Part shown: piece after piece, positions 1-8,453 of the stretch
Numbering within the stretch: position 1 is the first letter of the stretch
Layout: each line of letters begins with the position of its first letter
Assembly (NCBI RefSeq): GCF_016862375.1
Contig: NZ_BOMV01000026.1
Location: 120,057-184,056 of the forward strand
Length of the DNA stretch: 64,000 nt
Source of the DNA: Paractinoplanes rishiriensis
GTDB lineage: Bacteria > Actinomycetota > Actinomycetes > Mycobacteriales > Micromonosporaceae
Direction: 5' to 3'
Program-made: the position numbers and the translations under genes
The notes under the pieces: generated by a model
The model's database searches: none
What the model saw: the letters and a program-made list of their open reading frames with translations, nothing else
What the model was told of the DNA's origin: nothing

Positions 1-657
1 TACGTCGCTGCACCACATGTAGGCCTGGTCGGAGTGCGAGGCCTGCCAGATGACGAACAGCAGGTGGTGTCCGGTGTAGCCGGAGGTGTTGACGTTGAAC
101 GAGATGTTCTGGGCCGGCGCGTACCGTCCGGTCTGCTGGATGAAGTCGAGGTTGCCCCAGCCGAGGCGCTGCGTGGCCGGGTTGAACCCCTGCTTGCTGA
201 CGTAGACGCGGAAGTAGTCGGCACCGTGGCTGGCCTGGTCGTACAGCTGGACGGTGAAGTTCCGGCTGATGGCCGTGGTCTTCCAGGCTCCGGGCGTGTT
301 CAGGCTGTCGTTACGGGTGAGGCCGTTGCTGCACAGCTGGCCGTCCGGGGTGCGGGCCTGGAACTGGGCCCCGAGGCCGTCCCGCAGCGCGCTCATCCAG
401 TTCCACATGGTGTCCGGGTTGGCCTGGAAGGCCGCCCAGCACATGGGGTCCTGAGTCTGCATGGTCGGGCTCATGTGGTTGGTGCCCCAGGTTTTCCAGC
501 ACTGGTACGCGCGGGTCTGGGGGCTGATGATGGTGCCGTGGGCCTGAGCGGGTGCGGCCCAGGCGAAGGCGCCGGCGAGCATCGTGAGGACCACGAGAAG
601 CGCGCGGACGGCTGAGCGGGACTGTCGGCCGGACTGAGCGGAGTCGTGTGGGGGCAC
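1..657 (-). CDS. AA10 lytic polysaccharide monooxygenase, 3' end cut by window edge
   Basis: Secreted copper monooxygenase that oxidatively cleaves cellulose or chitin outside the cell. The GTG at 657 is chosen because GGAGG lies 7 bases upstream and an Ala-rich signal peptide follows, ending in AQA before HGTIIS; the mature N-terminal His is the first ligand of the copper histidine brace. The second brace His is in ASHGADYF. The frame runs to the window edge in YMWCSDV, a few residues short of the expected C-terminus, so 219 residues are visible. The MWNW and DGQLCS segments resemble the ScLPMO10C-type clade, so cellulose is a plausible substrate (inference). A second paralogue lies at 51981-52688. 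A CebR-like operator sits upstream at 689-702. Confidence 0.93.
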   Translation of the reverse strand, partial: MPPHDSAQSGRQSRSAVRALLVVLTMLAGAFAWAAPAQAHGTIISPQTRAYQCWKTWGTNHMSPTMQTQDPMCWAAFQANPDTMWNWMSALRDGLGAQFQARTPDGQLCSNGLTRNDSLNTPGAWKTTAISRNFTVQLYDQASHGADYFRVYVSKQGFNPATQRLGWGNLDFIQQTGRYAPAQNISFNVNTSGYTGHHLLFVIWQASHSDQAYMWCSDV

Positions 658-688
658 GGTACGTCCTCCATTATTCGGCGATCGGGGA

Positions 689-702
689 TGGGAGCGCTCC
701 CG
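689..702. promoter_or_regulatory. CebR-type operator upstream of LPMO
   Basis: TGGGAGCGCTCCCG matches the 14-bp CebR box known from Streptomyces (TGGGAGCGCTCCCA) at 13 of 14 positions. It lies 32 bp upstream of the LPMO start. On the minus strand, a possible promoter TTGATA-N17-AATGCT ends just before it, so a bound repressor would cover the transcription start. Cello-oligosaccharide control of the LPMO is inferred from the match. Confidence 0.75.
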
Positions 703-730
703 GCAAGCATTGCATCCGTAAGGCTAGGTA

Positions 731-3499
731 TCAATTGATAGTTTTCGATACATCGACGTAGTCGAGGTCGACCGTGCCGGGCTGGTCGGACTTGGTGAAC
801 GCCAAAGTGGACGCTCCGGCCGGGAGATCGACCTGGACCGTGGTCTGGCGGATCATCTGGCGGAACTGGGTGGGTTCGTAGGAGACCGGCTGCCACGGGC
901 CGTCGTTCACCCGCACGAGTTGGCCGGATTTGATCTGGGCGCGGCGTTCCGCCTCGGTGCCCGCGGTGGAGTAGCCGATCGTCAACCGGTAGCGGCCCGC
1001 CGCCGGGACCGACACCGGCAGCCGCAACGTGCTGCTGGGCAGGGCGAAATCCGCCACGTAGGCGTTGCCCGAGACGTAGGGGGCGAAGAAGTTGGCCTCG
1101 GACATGTCGATCCGGGTCAGGCTGGCGTCCGTCCAGGTGCCCGACTCGGCCTGCACGCGAGTGCGAAACGGGCTGATGTCCAGGTAGTCGGCGCCGAGCG
1201 TACCGCCACGGATGTTGACTTTGATCTGGTTGTGGCCCTTGCGCAGGACGGCGGTGGACCGGACGGTGGCGAAGCCGTCGGCCGCCGGGAAGGAGACCGG
1301 GCGGCCGGCGATGCTGCCCTCGGCGGCGCCGCCGGTGTAGCGCAGGGCGAGATCATATGCGCCGGCCGCGGGGGCGTCGACGGTGAAGGTGAAGTTCCTG
1401 CCGGTCGCGTAGTGGTTCTCCGAGGCCAGCGGGCTTGTCCGGGAACGACCATCAAAAGCTTCGGAGCGATGGTACGAGGGAACCGGTCCCGTGGCGGGGC
1501 GGACCACCGCGAGATAGGCCGTGGTGTCGTCCATATCGGACACCGGCACCGAGATGGCGCCGTCGCGGACCGGATAGGTGCCGCCGAAGACCGGTACCGG
1601 ACCCGCCGAGACGCCGTCGGTGCCGGTCCACTCGGTGGCGAAGACGCGGACGTCGGCCCGGCCCCGGAACGGGATGCCGGCCACCTTCAGCTGCAGGTCG
1701 CCGGAGCCGCCGCCGAAGACCACCTTGGCGGTGCGGCCGTCGACGCTGGCGAAGCCGTCCGGAGCGGGCAACTGCGAAACGCCGGTCACGCCGGTGGTCA
1801 CGGTGCCGTCGTGGCCGTTGCCCGAGGCGTCCGGCGTGGTCGGAGCGGCCGTCTCGTCGAAGTGGTACGCGAGGACGTTGCCGGCGCCGGGCGCGGTCTG
1901 CAACGCCTGCACCTCGGCGGCGGTCAGCGCCCGGTCGTAGATGTTGAAGTCGTCGACCGTGGCGTCCAGCAGCGGATCGGGGTACTGGGAACGGCCGATC
2001 CAGTTGTTCGGGGTGTCGCCGGCGTTGAGGTCGGCCGGTCCGATGGTCAGGTTCGGGTTGGTGCCGACCGGGGCGCCGTCCACCCACAGCGTGCCGGTGG
2101 TGCCGTCCTTGGTCACGGCCACGTGGTGCCAGCCGGTGGGCAGCGGGCCGGTGCCGTTGATCTGCTGCTCGGCGCCGGGGCCGGTGGTGATCGAGAAGCG
2201 CAGGCCACCGCCGCCGGCCCGCGGGGTCAGGAACATGTTGACCGAGGTGCCGGTGCCGAAGTCGAAGATCCGGGCCCAGTCGGCGACGGACGCCAGGTTG
2301 ACCCAGGTCGCAATGGTGAAGTCGGAGACGCCGCGCAGCACGCCGGCCGGCATCGTGACGTGGCGGTTCGGGGCCTCGCCGTTGAGCGGGATCGCGCCGC
2401 CGAACCGGCCGGCGGAGCGGGTGGGCGCGGACGGGACCGGGGTGCCGACCTCGATCCAGCGTGCGGTCGGCGCGGGCGGGGTCACCTGGACCATCCGGCC
2501 GGTCATCCCGGCGTACCACTGGTAGAGCCAGTAGTTGCCGGTCGGGTCGGCCTCGCGCGCCGGACCGGAACCGCCGCCCTTGGGCACCAGCAGGTCGGCC
2601 AGCCGGCCGGGCTTGTGCCAGAAAGCCAGGTTGGCCGTGTCGACCCGGGAACGTTCGAGCTTGGCCACGAAGCGGGTGAGCCAGCCGGGCACGCCGGCGT
2701 CGCGCGGTGAGCCGTACTCGTTGATGCTGATCGGCAACGGGCCGACGCCCAGTTCCTTCTCCAGCGCCCGGTACTGGTCGACGTGCGTCTCGACCTGCAT
2801 GCCGGTGACCGGCCCCAGCTCGTGCCAGGAAACGATGTCGGGCACCGTGTCCGAGGCGACCGCGGCGGTCAGGAACGGGCGCAGGCCGACCTCGTAGTCA
2901 CGGTCGTAGCTCGGGCCGATGATCGGGGTGTCCGGGTCGATCGAGCGGATCAGCCGGTGGGTCTTCGCCCACATCGCGAAGAAGTCACCCCAGGCCGGGT
3001 TCCAGGTCCACTGCGGCTCGTTCCAGATCTCGTACCCGTAGATGTTGTCGGCGCCGGAGGCCAGGGTGGCGCGGACCATCTTCTCGACCTGGCCGTACCA
3101 GTAGTCGTCGCCCTGCCACACGTACGGGAAACTCGGGAAGATGTCGGGCAGCCGGACGGTGACGGTCGCGCCGTGCCGCTTGGCGACCGGCCACACCTTG
3201 AGCGTGTCGCCGACCGGGGCGGGTTCGCCGTTGGGCTGGTGGGTGGCGCCCGGCGGTGGCTGGGTGAACATCTTGGGCTTGATGCCGGCGATCCATTTGT
3301 CGGCCGGCCAACCCTCGTCGCCGAGGCCGTAAAGCGAGCCCGAGGCGGCCTGGTCGACCGGCTTGATCGGTTTCGACAGGTCGACCGCGAGGACCATCGG
3401 CGGCCGTTCGGCCTGCGCGGCCTGCGCGGCACCGGGGTGGGCGATCACGCTACTCACGATTATCAGAAGTCCGGCCACGCCGGTGGTCCGTCGAAGCAC
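731..3499 (-). CDS. Secreted GH-A clan glycoside hydrolase with LamG and CBM-like modules
   Basis: Extracellular glycosidase of 922 residues. The start is the GTG at 3499 (GGAGA upstream); the frame continues further upstream but only through the palindrome. Order: signal peptide 1-30; (beta/alpha)8 catalytic domain about 35-345 with acid/base Glu161 in IWNEPQ and likely nucleophile Glu261 in SINEYG; a LamG/concanavalin-like domain about 365-535 (SDFTIATWVN, GWHHVAVTKDG, DDFNIYDRALT); then beta-sandwich domains resembling carbohydrate-binding modules, with YDLALRYTGG and YRLTIGYSTAG repeats. The catalytic part resembles GH39/GH5-like enzymes, but family and substrate cannot be fixed by eye. 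It is divergent from a pectate lyase, so a pectin or hemicellulose side-chain substrate is plausible. Confidence 0.85.
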   Translation of the reverse strand: MLRRTTGVAGLLIIVSSVIAHPGAAQAAQAERPPMVLAVDLSKPIKPVDQAASGSLYGLGDEGWPADKWIAGIKPKMFTQPPPGATHQPNGEPAPVGDTLKVWPVAKRHGATVTVRLPDIFPSFPYVWQGDDYWYGQVEKMVRATLASGADNIYGYEIWNEPQWTWNPAWGDFFAMWAKTHRLIRSIDPDTPIIGPSYDRDYEVGLRPFLTAAVASDTVPDIVSWHELGPVTGMQVETHVDQYRALEKELGVGPLPISINEYGSPRDAGVPGWLTRFVAKLERSRVDTANLAFWHKPGRLADLLVPKGGGSGPAREADPTGNYWLYQWYAGMTGRMVQVTPPAPTARWIEVGTPVPSAPTRSAGRFGGAIPLNGEAPNRHVTMPAGVLRGVSDFTIATWVNLASVADWARIFDFGTGTSVNMFLTPRAGGGGLRFSITTGPGAEQQINGTGPLPTGWHHVAVTKDGTTGTLWVDGAPVGTNPNLTIGPADLNAGDTPNNWIGRSQYPDPLLDATVDDFNIYDRALTAAEVQALQTAPGAGNVLAYHFDETAAPTTPDASGNGHDGTVTTGVTGVSQLPAPDGFASVDGRTAKVVFGGGSGDLQLKVAGIPFRGRADVRVFATEWTGTDGVSAGPVPVFGGTYPVRDGAISVPVSDMDDTTAYLAVVRPATGPVPSYHRSEAFDGRSRTSPLASENHYATGRNFTFTVDAPAAGAYDLALRYTGGAAEGSIAGRPVSFPAADGFATVRSTAVLRKGHNQIKVNIRGGTLGADYLDISPFRTRVQAESGTWTDASLTRIDMSEANFFAPYVSGNAYVADFALPSSTLRLPVSVPAAGRYRLTIGYSTAGTEAERRAQIKSGQLVRVNDGPWQPVSYEPTQFRQMIRQTTVQVDLPAGASTLAFTKSDQPGTVDLDYVDVSKTIN

Positions 3500-3508
3500 G
3501 CTGCTCTC

Positions 3509-3542
3509 CGTCCGTGGAGGAAAACGTTTTCCTCCACGGACG
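3509..3542. promoter_or_regulatory. 34-bp perfect palindrome between divergent GH and pectate lyase genes
   Basis: Two 17-base arms meet at a central CG: GTCCGTGGAGGAAAAC is mirrored without mismatch. The core GGAAAACGTTTTCC has the central CG and A/T flanks typical of LacI-family operators. It lies 9 bp from the GH start and 48 bp from the pectate lyase start, so one repressor could control both. A terminator role is unlikely because both genes read away from it. Confidence 0.75.
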
Positions 3543-3590
3543 CTAGGGTGCTCATTGAACCGTGTCAATGCGTTCGCCTACCATCGCGAT

Positions 3591-4898
3591 GTGAAGAGGA
3601 CTGTGGGTCTGCTGCTCGCCGTTGTCGTCGTTCTGGCCGGTCCCGCACCGGCGCAGGCCGGAGCCAGAGACCGGCAGGTCGGTGGCTGGGCCAGCCTGAA
3701 CGGCGGCGTCACCGGTGGCCTCGGCGCGCCGCCGGAGAGCGTGACCGTGGTGCGTGACCGGGCCGGCCTGATCGCGGCGCTCAAGAACAACGGCAACCCC
3801 ACCGGCCCCAAGATCGTGCAGGTGGCCGGCACCATCGAGGGCAACCAGGCGGCGGACGGGCGGCTGCTCGGCGAGCAGGACTACGCGCCCGGCTACGACC
3901 TGCAGCAGTACATGTCCTGCTGGGTGGACGGCAAAGTCTGGTCGGACAGCGCGTACCCGTACTGCAAAACCATGCGGCAGCTGCGGCAGAGCGGGTCGAA
4001 CGCGCAGAAGGCGCAGATCCAGATCGAAGTCCCGGGCAACACCACGCTGGTCGGGCTCGGCCGGCACGCGCGGCTCAACGGCGTCTACCTGAGCATCCGG
4101 GCGAGCAGCAACATCATCGTCCGCAACCTCACGCTCGAGGCGCCGGTCGACCACTTCACGTCCTGGGACGGCGAGAGTGCCTGGAACGCCCGGTTCGACG
4201 CGCTGTCCGTGGTCACCGGGTTCAACCTGTGGATCGACCGCTGCACGTTCACCGACGGCCGCTACCCGGACAGCTCAGCCCCGATCGGGCTGGGCGGCAA
4301 GCACGTGCAGCACCACGACGGCCTGCTCGACATCGAGGACGGCAGCGACTTCGTGACGGTGTCCCGCAGCGTGTTCGAGAACCACGACAAGTCACTGCTG
4401 ATCGGCTCCGGTGACAGCCGCGCCGAACGGGACCGCGGCCACCTGCGCATCACGTTCCACCACAACCTCTTCCGCAACAGCCTGCAACGCAGCCCGCGGG
4501 TCCGGTTCGGTCAGGTGCACGTCTACAACAACGTCTACGAGGGCACGCCGCAGTACTTTCTCGGCCTGGGCATCGAGTCGAAGATCTATTCCGAGTACAA
4601 CGTGTTCCGCTACCGCGGCAGTCCCGACCTCATCGTCGAGAACTACAAGGGCAACACGTTCCGTGACCACGGCTCCTGGCACAACGGCCGGCGCGTCGAC
4701 CTCAACGTGATTGCCGAGCGTGAATATCTGGCGGCCAGTGCCGCCGCGATCGCCGCCGGCGACACCGGCGAGTGGACGACCGCCGGCTTCCGCACCGAGG
4801 TGGGCTGGGCTCCGAGTTCCGTGTACGCCTACCGGCCGCTGAGGTCCGCGGCGGCCGTCACCGCCCTGGTGCGCCGGGAGGCCGGCGCCGGGCGCTGA
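3591..4898 (+). CDS. Secreted PL1-family pectate lyase
   Basis: Calcium-dependent beta-elimination of polygalacturonate outside the cell. The GTG at 3591 gives 435 residues with a clean signal peptide (VKRTVGLLLAVVVVLAG, cleaved after AQA). Parallel beta-helix features of PL1 are visible: NTTLVGLGRHARL, ASSNIIVRNLTLEAP, FDALSVVTGFNLWIDRCTF, the calcium-site stretch HHDGLLDIEDGSDFVTVS, and the catalytic Arg region QRSPRVRFGQVHVYNN. Length is normal for a single-domain PL1. It is divergent from the GH at 731-3499 and shares the palindrome at 3509-3542. No binding module is attached. Confidence 0.93.
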   Translation: MKRTVGLLLAVVVVLAGPAPAQAGARDRQVGGWASLNGGVTGGLGAPPESVTVVRDRAGLIAALKNNGNPTGPKIVQVAGTIEGNQAADGRLLGEQDYAPGYDLQQYMSCWVDGKVWSDSAYPYCKTMRQLRQSGSNAQKAQIQIEVPGNTTLVGLGRHARLNGVYLSIRASSNIIVRNLTLEAPVDHFTSWDGESAWNARFDALSVVTGFNLWIDRCTFTDGRYPDSSAPIGLGGKHVQHHDGLLDIEDGSDFVTVSRSVFENHDKSLLIGSGDSRAERDRGHLRITFHHNLFRNSLQRSPRVRFGQVHVYNNVYEGTPQYFLGLGIESKIYSEYNVFRYRGSPDLIVENYKGNTFRDHGSWHNGRRVDLNVIAEREYLAASAAAIAAGDTGEWTTAGFRTEVGWAPSSVYAYRPLRSAAAVTALVRREAGAGR

Positions 4899-4917
4899 TC
4901 ACTTTTTCGGCGCCTCC

Positions 4918-4948
4918 TGTCACATGCGAGGGCGCGGCGGTGCTCTCC
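4918..4948 (+). promoter_or_regulatory. Possible ECF-type autoregulatory promoter
   Basis: TGTCACA at 4918-4924 followed after about 18 bases by CTCTCC resembles the -35/-10 layout of ECF-sigma promoters, directly upstream of an ECF sigma gene. The spacing and -10 are not a firm match to any one ECF group. If real, transcription would begin near 4953, favouring a leaderless GTG at 4953 or the internal GTG at 5034. Confidence 0.35.
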
Positions 4949-4952
4949 TGAT

Positions 4953-5549
4953 GTGAAGGATGAACTGGAGCTCGCCGGGCCCGCGCTGCTGACCCTCGGC
5001 CGCGGGCGAGCCGAGCGGAAAGGCGCCGCGGCCGTGACTCCTGCGCGACAAGGGGCCGTGCGGCCCGATCTCGAACAGGTCTTCCGCTCCGCCTACCCAC
5101 GGGTCGTCGCGGTCGCCGCCCGGGTGCTCGGCAACCGGTCCGAGGCCGAGGACATCGCCCAGGAGGTCTTCCTGACCTTCGGCCGGTCCGCGGTGCCGGC
5201 CGGCGAGGCGGGCGGCTGGCTGTCCGTGGCCGCCGCGCACACCGCGCTCAACCACCTGCGTACCGGCCGGCGACGGGCCTCCCGCGAGGAGGCGGCCGGG
5301 GACGGACAGGTGGTCACCCCGGACATCGCCGACGCGGTGGTCAGCAGCGACGAACGCCGCCGGGTGCGCGCGGCGCTCGCCCGGCTGCCCCGCAAGCAGG
5401 CCGTCGCCCTGGTCTTACGGCACAGCGGCCTCAGCTACGTCGAGGTCGCGGCCGCCCTTGATCTCTCTCCCGGCAGCGTCGGCACCACCGTGCGGCGCGC
5501 CGAGTCCGCCCTACGCGAGGAGTTGAACCGTGAAGCGTCATCCGAGTGA
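4953..5549 (+). CDS. ECF RNA polymerase sigma factor
   Basis: Directs RNA polymerase to stress or envelope promoters and is held inactive by the anti-sigma encoded next. Up to 198 residues: region 2 about 40-100 (VFRSAYPRVVAVAARVLG, AEDIAQEVFLTF) and region 4 about 140-190 (ALARLPRKQAVALVLRH, SYVEVAAALDLSPGSV). The start is uncertain: GTG 4953 has no Shine-Dalgarno, while in-frame GTG 5034 has GGAAAGG 10 bases upstream and leaves only 13 residues before region 2. Its 3' end overlaps the anti-sigma by 20 bp. Operon order sigma, anti-sigma, ABC ATPase, permease suggests that the transporter is the regulon's main local output. Confidence 0.93.
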   Translation: MKDELELAGPALLTLGRGRAERKGAAAVTPARQGAVRPDLEQVFRSAYPRVVAVAARVLGNRSEAEDIAQEVFLTFGRSAVPAGEAGGWLSVAAAHTALNHLRTGRRRASREEAAGDGQVVTPDIADAVVSSDERRRVRAALARLPRKQAVALVLRHSGLSYVEVAAALDLSPGSVGTTVRRAESALREELNREASSE

Positions 5550-6621
5550 CGGCACGCTGCGCCGCCTGCTGGACGAGCCGGCCGGGGTCGCCGACGCCGA
5601 CCGCCGGCACGTCGCGGACTGCCCGGTCTGCCTGGCCGGGGTGGCCGCCGCCGGCGAGGACGCGGCCCTGATCACCAGCGCGCTGGCCGTGGACGCGAGC
5701 GCCGACGTCGACGAGGGGTGGCGGCGGCTGTCCGGCGCGCTCGCCGCCGAACCGGCCCGCCCGGTGACCACGGCCGCCCGCGGCAACCGGTGGCGGGCCG
5801 CGCTGCGCAGCCCGGTGATCGCCGTGGTGGGTGTGGTCGCGCTGCTCACCGGTGCCAGCGCCGCGGCCGCCGCGGACTGGTTCCAGATCTTCAAGGCCGA
5901 AAAGATCGCCCCGGTGACGGTCACTCAGGCCGACCTGCTCAAGTTGCCCGAGCTTTCGGCGTACGGGGAAATGAAGATCAACCAGAAGGCGGACATCCGC
6001 GCTGTGCCGGACGCCGCGGCGGCCCGGGAGGCCACCGGCCTCGCGGTGGCCCGGGTCGGCAAGCTGCCGCGCGGCGTCGCCGGTGAGCCGCAGTACCTGG
6101 TCGGCAACCGGGTGAGCGCGTCGTTCACCTTCTCCACGGCGAAGGCCGCCGCGACCGCCCGGGCGGCCGGCCAGGCGCTGCCCCCGCCGCCGCCCGGCCT
6201 GGACGGCAGCGAGTTCCGCCTCACCGCCGGCCCCGGCGTGGCCGCCGTCTGGCAGTCGTCGGCCGGCCTGCCCAGCCTCGTGGTGCTCCGCGCGAACGCG
6301 CCCACCGGTTTCTCCGAGGGCGTGCCGTTCGCGACCGCCCGCGACTACCTGCTCTCGATGCCCGGCCTGCCCGCATCGGTGGCGTCCCAGCTGCGCAACT
6401 TCACCGCCGACGGCTCGACCCTGCCGCTGCTGGTCAAGCAGGAACGGGAGCGGTCGTTCAGCACCGACGTGAATGGCGCCCAGGCCACCGTGCTGACCTC
6501 GCGCGACCAGGTGTTGTCCGGGGTGGCCTGGGTCGAGAAGGGCGTCCTCACCGCGGTCGGCGGCTCGCTGAGCAGCGACGAGGTCGTCGAGGTGGCCCGC
6601 GGGCTGCGGTGGGACTCGTGA
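5530..6621 (+). CDS. Membrane anti-sigma factor with zinc-finger-like N-terminus
   Basis: Likely partner that sequesters the upstream ECF factor. 363 residues. The N-terminal cytoplasmic part carries HVADCPVC (H-x3-C-x2-C), the ZAS motif of zinc anti-sigma factors. One membrane segment lies about 97-115 (VIAVVGVVALLTGASAAAAA). The extracytoplasmic region of about 245 residues has no domain I recognise; it includes a PPPPPGLDG stretch. Translation is coupled to the sigma gene by a 20-bp overlap and to the ATPase gene by GTGA. The signal sensed is unknown. Confidence 0.85.
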   Translation: MKRHPSDGTLRRLLDEPAGVADADRRHVADCPVCLAGVAAAGEDAALITSALAVDASADVDEGWRRLSGALAAEPARPVTTAARGNRWRAALRSPVIAVVGVVALLTGASAAAAADWFQIFKAEKIAPVTVTQADLLKLPELSAYGEMKINQKADIRAVPDAAAAREATGLAVARVGKLPRGVAGEPQYLVGNRVSASFTFSTAKAAATARAAGQALPPPPPGLDGSEFRLTAGPGVAAVWQSSAGLPSLVVLRANAPTGFSEGVPFATARDYLLSMPGLPASVASQLRNFTADGSTLPLLVKQERERSFSTDVNGAQATVLTSRDQVLSGVAWVEKGVLTAVGGSLSSDEVVEVARGLRWDS

Positions 6622-7586
6622 CCAGCCCCGCTCTCGACGCGGCGGCGCAGCTGGTCGCCGACCTGCCGCCCGCGTCCGCGGTCTGGTGCTCCGGCCTGCG
6701 CAAGCGGTACCGCAAGCGCACCGCGGTGGACGGCGTCTCGTTCGCCGTGGGCCGCGGCGAGGTGCTCGGCCTGCTCGGGCCCAACGGCGCCGGCAAGACC
6801 ACCGTCATCAAGATGCTGCTGGGCCTGGTCCGGCCGGACGCCGGGGAGGTGCTGCTGCTCGGCAAGCCGTCCGCCGAACCGGCGAGCCGGGCCCGGGTCG
6901 GTTACCTTCCGGAGCTGTTCCGCTATCAGCCCTGGCTGACCGCCGCCGAGGTGCTGAAGCTGCACGTCCGGCTGGCCGGCGCGCAGGTGGCGCCCACCGA
7001 GCGGCAGGAGTGCCTGGCCACGGTCGGGCTGGCCGACCGGGCCGGTGACCGGGTGGGCGGCTTCTCCAAAGGCATGCAGCAGCGCCTCGGCCTGGCCGTC
7101 GCGCTGGTGGCCCGCCCGGAACTGGTGATCCTGGACGAGCCGACCAGCGCCCTCGACCCGCTCGGCCGGGCCGACGTGCGCGACCTGCTGCTCGCTCTCA
7201 AGGCCCGGGACGTCGCGGTGCTGCTCAACTCGCACCTGATCGGCGAGGTGGAGCGGGTCTGCGACCGGGTGGTGATCCTCGACAAGGGCCGGGTGGCGGC
7301 GGCCGGCACCCTGCCCGAACTGCTCGGCCGGCGGGAGGTGCGGCTGCGGCTCGACGGCGTGACCGCGGCGGTCGAGACCCGGCTGGGTGCGGCCGGCCCG
7401 CTGACCCGCGACGGCGACGAATTCGTCGTCACGCTGCCGGTCGAGCCGGACCCGGACACCGTGCCCGACCTGGTCGCCGACCTGGTTTCGCTGGGCGTAC
7501 GGGTGCACGCGGTGGAGCCCGCCCGGGTCAGCCTCGAGGAGAGGCTGCTGGACATTCTTCGGACGCCTCACGAGGAGCGCGGATGA
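6618..7586 (+). CDS. ABC-2 type transporter ATP-binding protein
   Basis: Cytoplasmic ATPase that energises the permease encoded next. The GTG at 6618 overlaps the preceding TGA. 322 residues: Walker A GPNGAGKT, signature GFSKGMQQR (a variant of LSGGQ common in drug/gliding-type ABC-2 ATPases), Walker B LVILDEPTSALDP, and switch His in LLNSHL. A C-terminal extension of about 90 residues is typical of the CcmA/NatA-like subfamily. It overlaps the permease gene by 4 bp. Confidence 0.93.
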   Translation: MTSPALDAAAQLVADLPPASAVWCSGLRKRYRKRTAVDGVSFAVGRGEVLGLLGPNGAGKTTVIKMLLGLVRPDAGEVLLLGKPSAEPASRARVGYLPELFRYQPWLTAAEVLKLHVRLAGAQVAPTERQECLATVGLADRAGDRVGGFSKGMQQRLGLAVALVARPELVILDEPTSALDPLGRADVRDLLLALKARDVAVLLNSHLIGEVERVCDRVVILDKGRVAAAGTLPELLGRREVRLRLDGVTAAVETRLGAAGPLTRDGDEFVVTLPVEPDPDTVPDLVADLVSLGVRVHAVEPARVSLEERLLDILRTPHEERG

Positions 7587-8425
7587 CCGTTCTGACAATC
7601 GCCGGCCTCACCCTCAAGGAGGCGGCCCGGCGGCGGGTGCTGCGCTCGCTCGCGGTGCTGACCGCGGTGCTGCTCGGGCTCAGTGCCTGGGGCTTCTCCC
7701 GGCTCCAGGCGGAGTTCGGCGGGCTAACCAGCGGCGAGGCGATGATCGCCGGGTCCACGGTGCTCAACCTGGTGATGTTCGGGCTCAGCCTGATCGCCGC
7801 GCTGGGCACCGCGTTCCTGGCCGGCCCCACCCTGGCCGGCGAGGTCGAGTCGGGGATCGCGCTGGCCGTGATGACCCGCCCGATCCGCCGGTCGTCGGTC
7901 CTGGTCGGCAAGTGGCTGGGCCTGGTGGCCTTCGGCGCCGGCTTCGTGACCGTCGCCGGGCTCGCCCAGTTCGCCATCGTCAAGGCCACCGTGGACTACT
8001 GGCCGCCCCGCCCGGTGACCGGCCTGGCCCTGCTGGCCGGCCAGACCGTCGTGCTGCTCACCCTGGGCCTGCTGCTGTCCACGGTGATCGCCCCGATGGC
8101 ATCCGGCATCGTGGCGGTCGGCCTGTTCGGCGCGACCTGGATCGCCGGCATCGTCGGCCTGGTCGGCGAGGCGTTCCAGAACGACAGCGTGGCCCAGGTC
8201 GGCACGGTCTCCCGGATGCTGCTGCCCACCGACGGCCTGTGGCGCGGCGCGATGAACGCGTTCCAGAACCCGGGGTTGCTGTCCGGCGCGGCCGGCGGCG
8301 GCTTCGAGGCGTCGCCGTTCCTCAGCCTCACGCCGCTGACCGCCGCGTACGTCGCCTGGTCCGTGCTCTGGGTGGCGGCCGTGCTGGGCCTGGCCACGGT
8401 GTCGTTCCAGCGCCGCGACCTCTAG
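7583..8425 (+). CDS. ABC-2 type transporter permease
   Basis: Integral membrane partner of the preceding ATPase; 280 residues with about six hydrophobic segments (e.g. SLAVLTAVLLGLSAWGF, LNLVMFGLSLIAALGTAFL, VVLLTLGLLLSTVIAP, VAVGLFGATWIAGIVGLV). The loop GEVESGIALAVMTRPIRRSSVLVGKWLG is the conserved ABC2_membrane family segment that contacts the ATPase. Substrate cannot be inferred; control by the ECF sigma suggests envelope stress or toxic-compound export. It is the last gene of the operon. Confidence 0.9.
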   Translation: MTVLTIAGLTLKEAARRRVLRSLAVLTAVLLGLSAWGFSRLQAEFGGLTSGEAMIAGSTVLNLVMFGLSLIAALGTAFLAGPTLAGEVESGIALAVMTRPIRRSSVLVGKWLGLVAFGAGFVTVAGLAQFAIVKATVDYWPPRPVTGLALLAGQTVVLLTLGLLLSTVIAPMASGIVAVGLFGATWIAGIVGLVGEAFQNDSVAQVGTVSRMLLPTDGLWRGAMNAFQNPGLLSGAAGGGFEASPFLSLTPLTAAYVAWSVLWVAAVLGLATVSFQRRDL

Positions 8426-8453
8426 TCAGGGCGCCGGCCGACGTCAGCCCTGA
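8426..8453. terminator. Hairpin between convergent genes
   Basis: TCAGGGC (8426-8432) and GCCCTGA (8447-8453) can pair around a 14-base loop between the permease stop and the 3' end of the TetR gene. There is no U-tract. It may stop transcription from both sides. Confidence 0.45.

Noticed and set aside
728..741. TATCAATTGATA palindrome
   Set aside because: It spans the end of the GH gene (its stop codon is inside it); its left part may serve as the -35 of the LPMO promoter, but nothing marks it as a separate operator.
920..2710. 596-codon open frame opposite the GH gene
   Set aside because: Shadow caused by high GC: the product is a Gly/Arg/Val-rich string with no domain, and the minus strand has a clear enzyme.
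3509..3542. Palindrome considered as a terminator
   Set aside because: It lies between divergent starts, so neither gene ends there; operator is the better reading.
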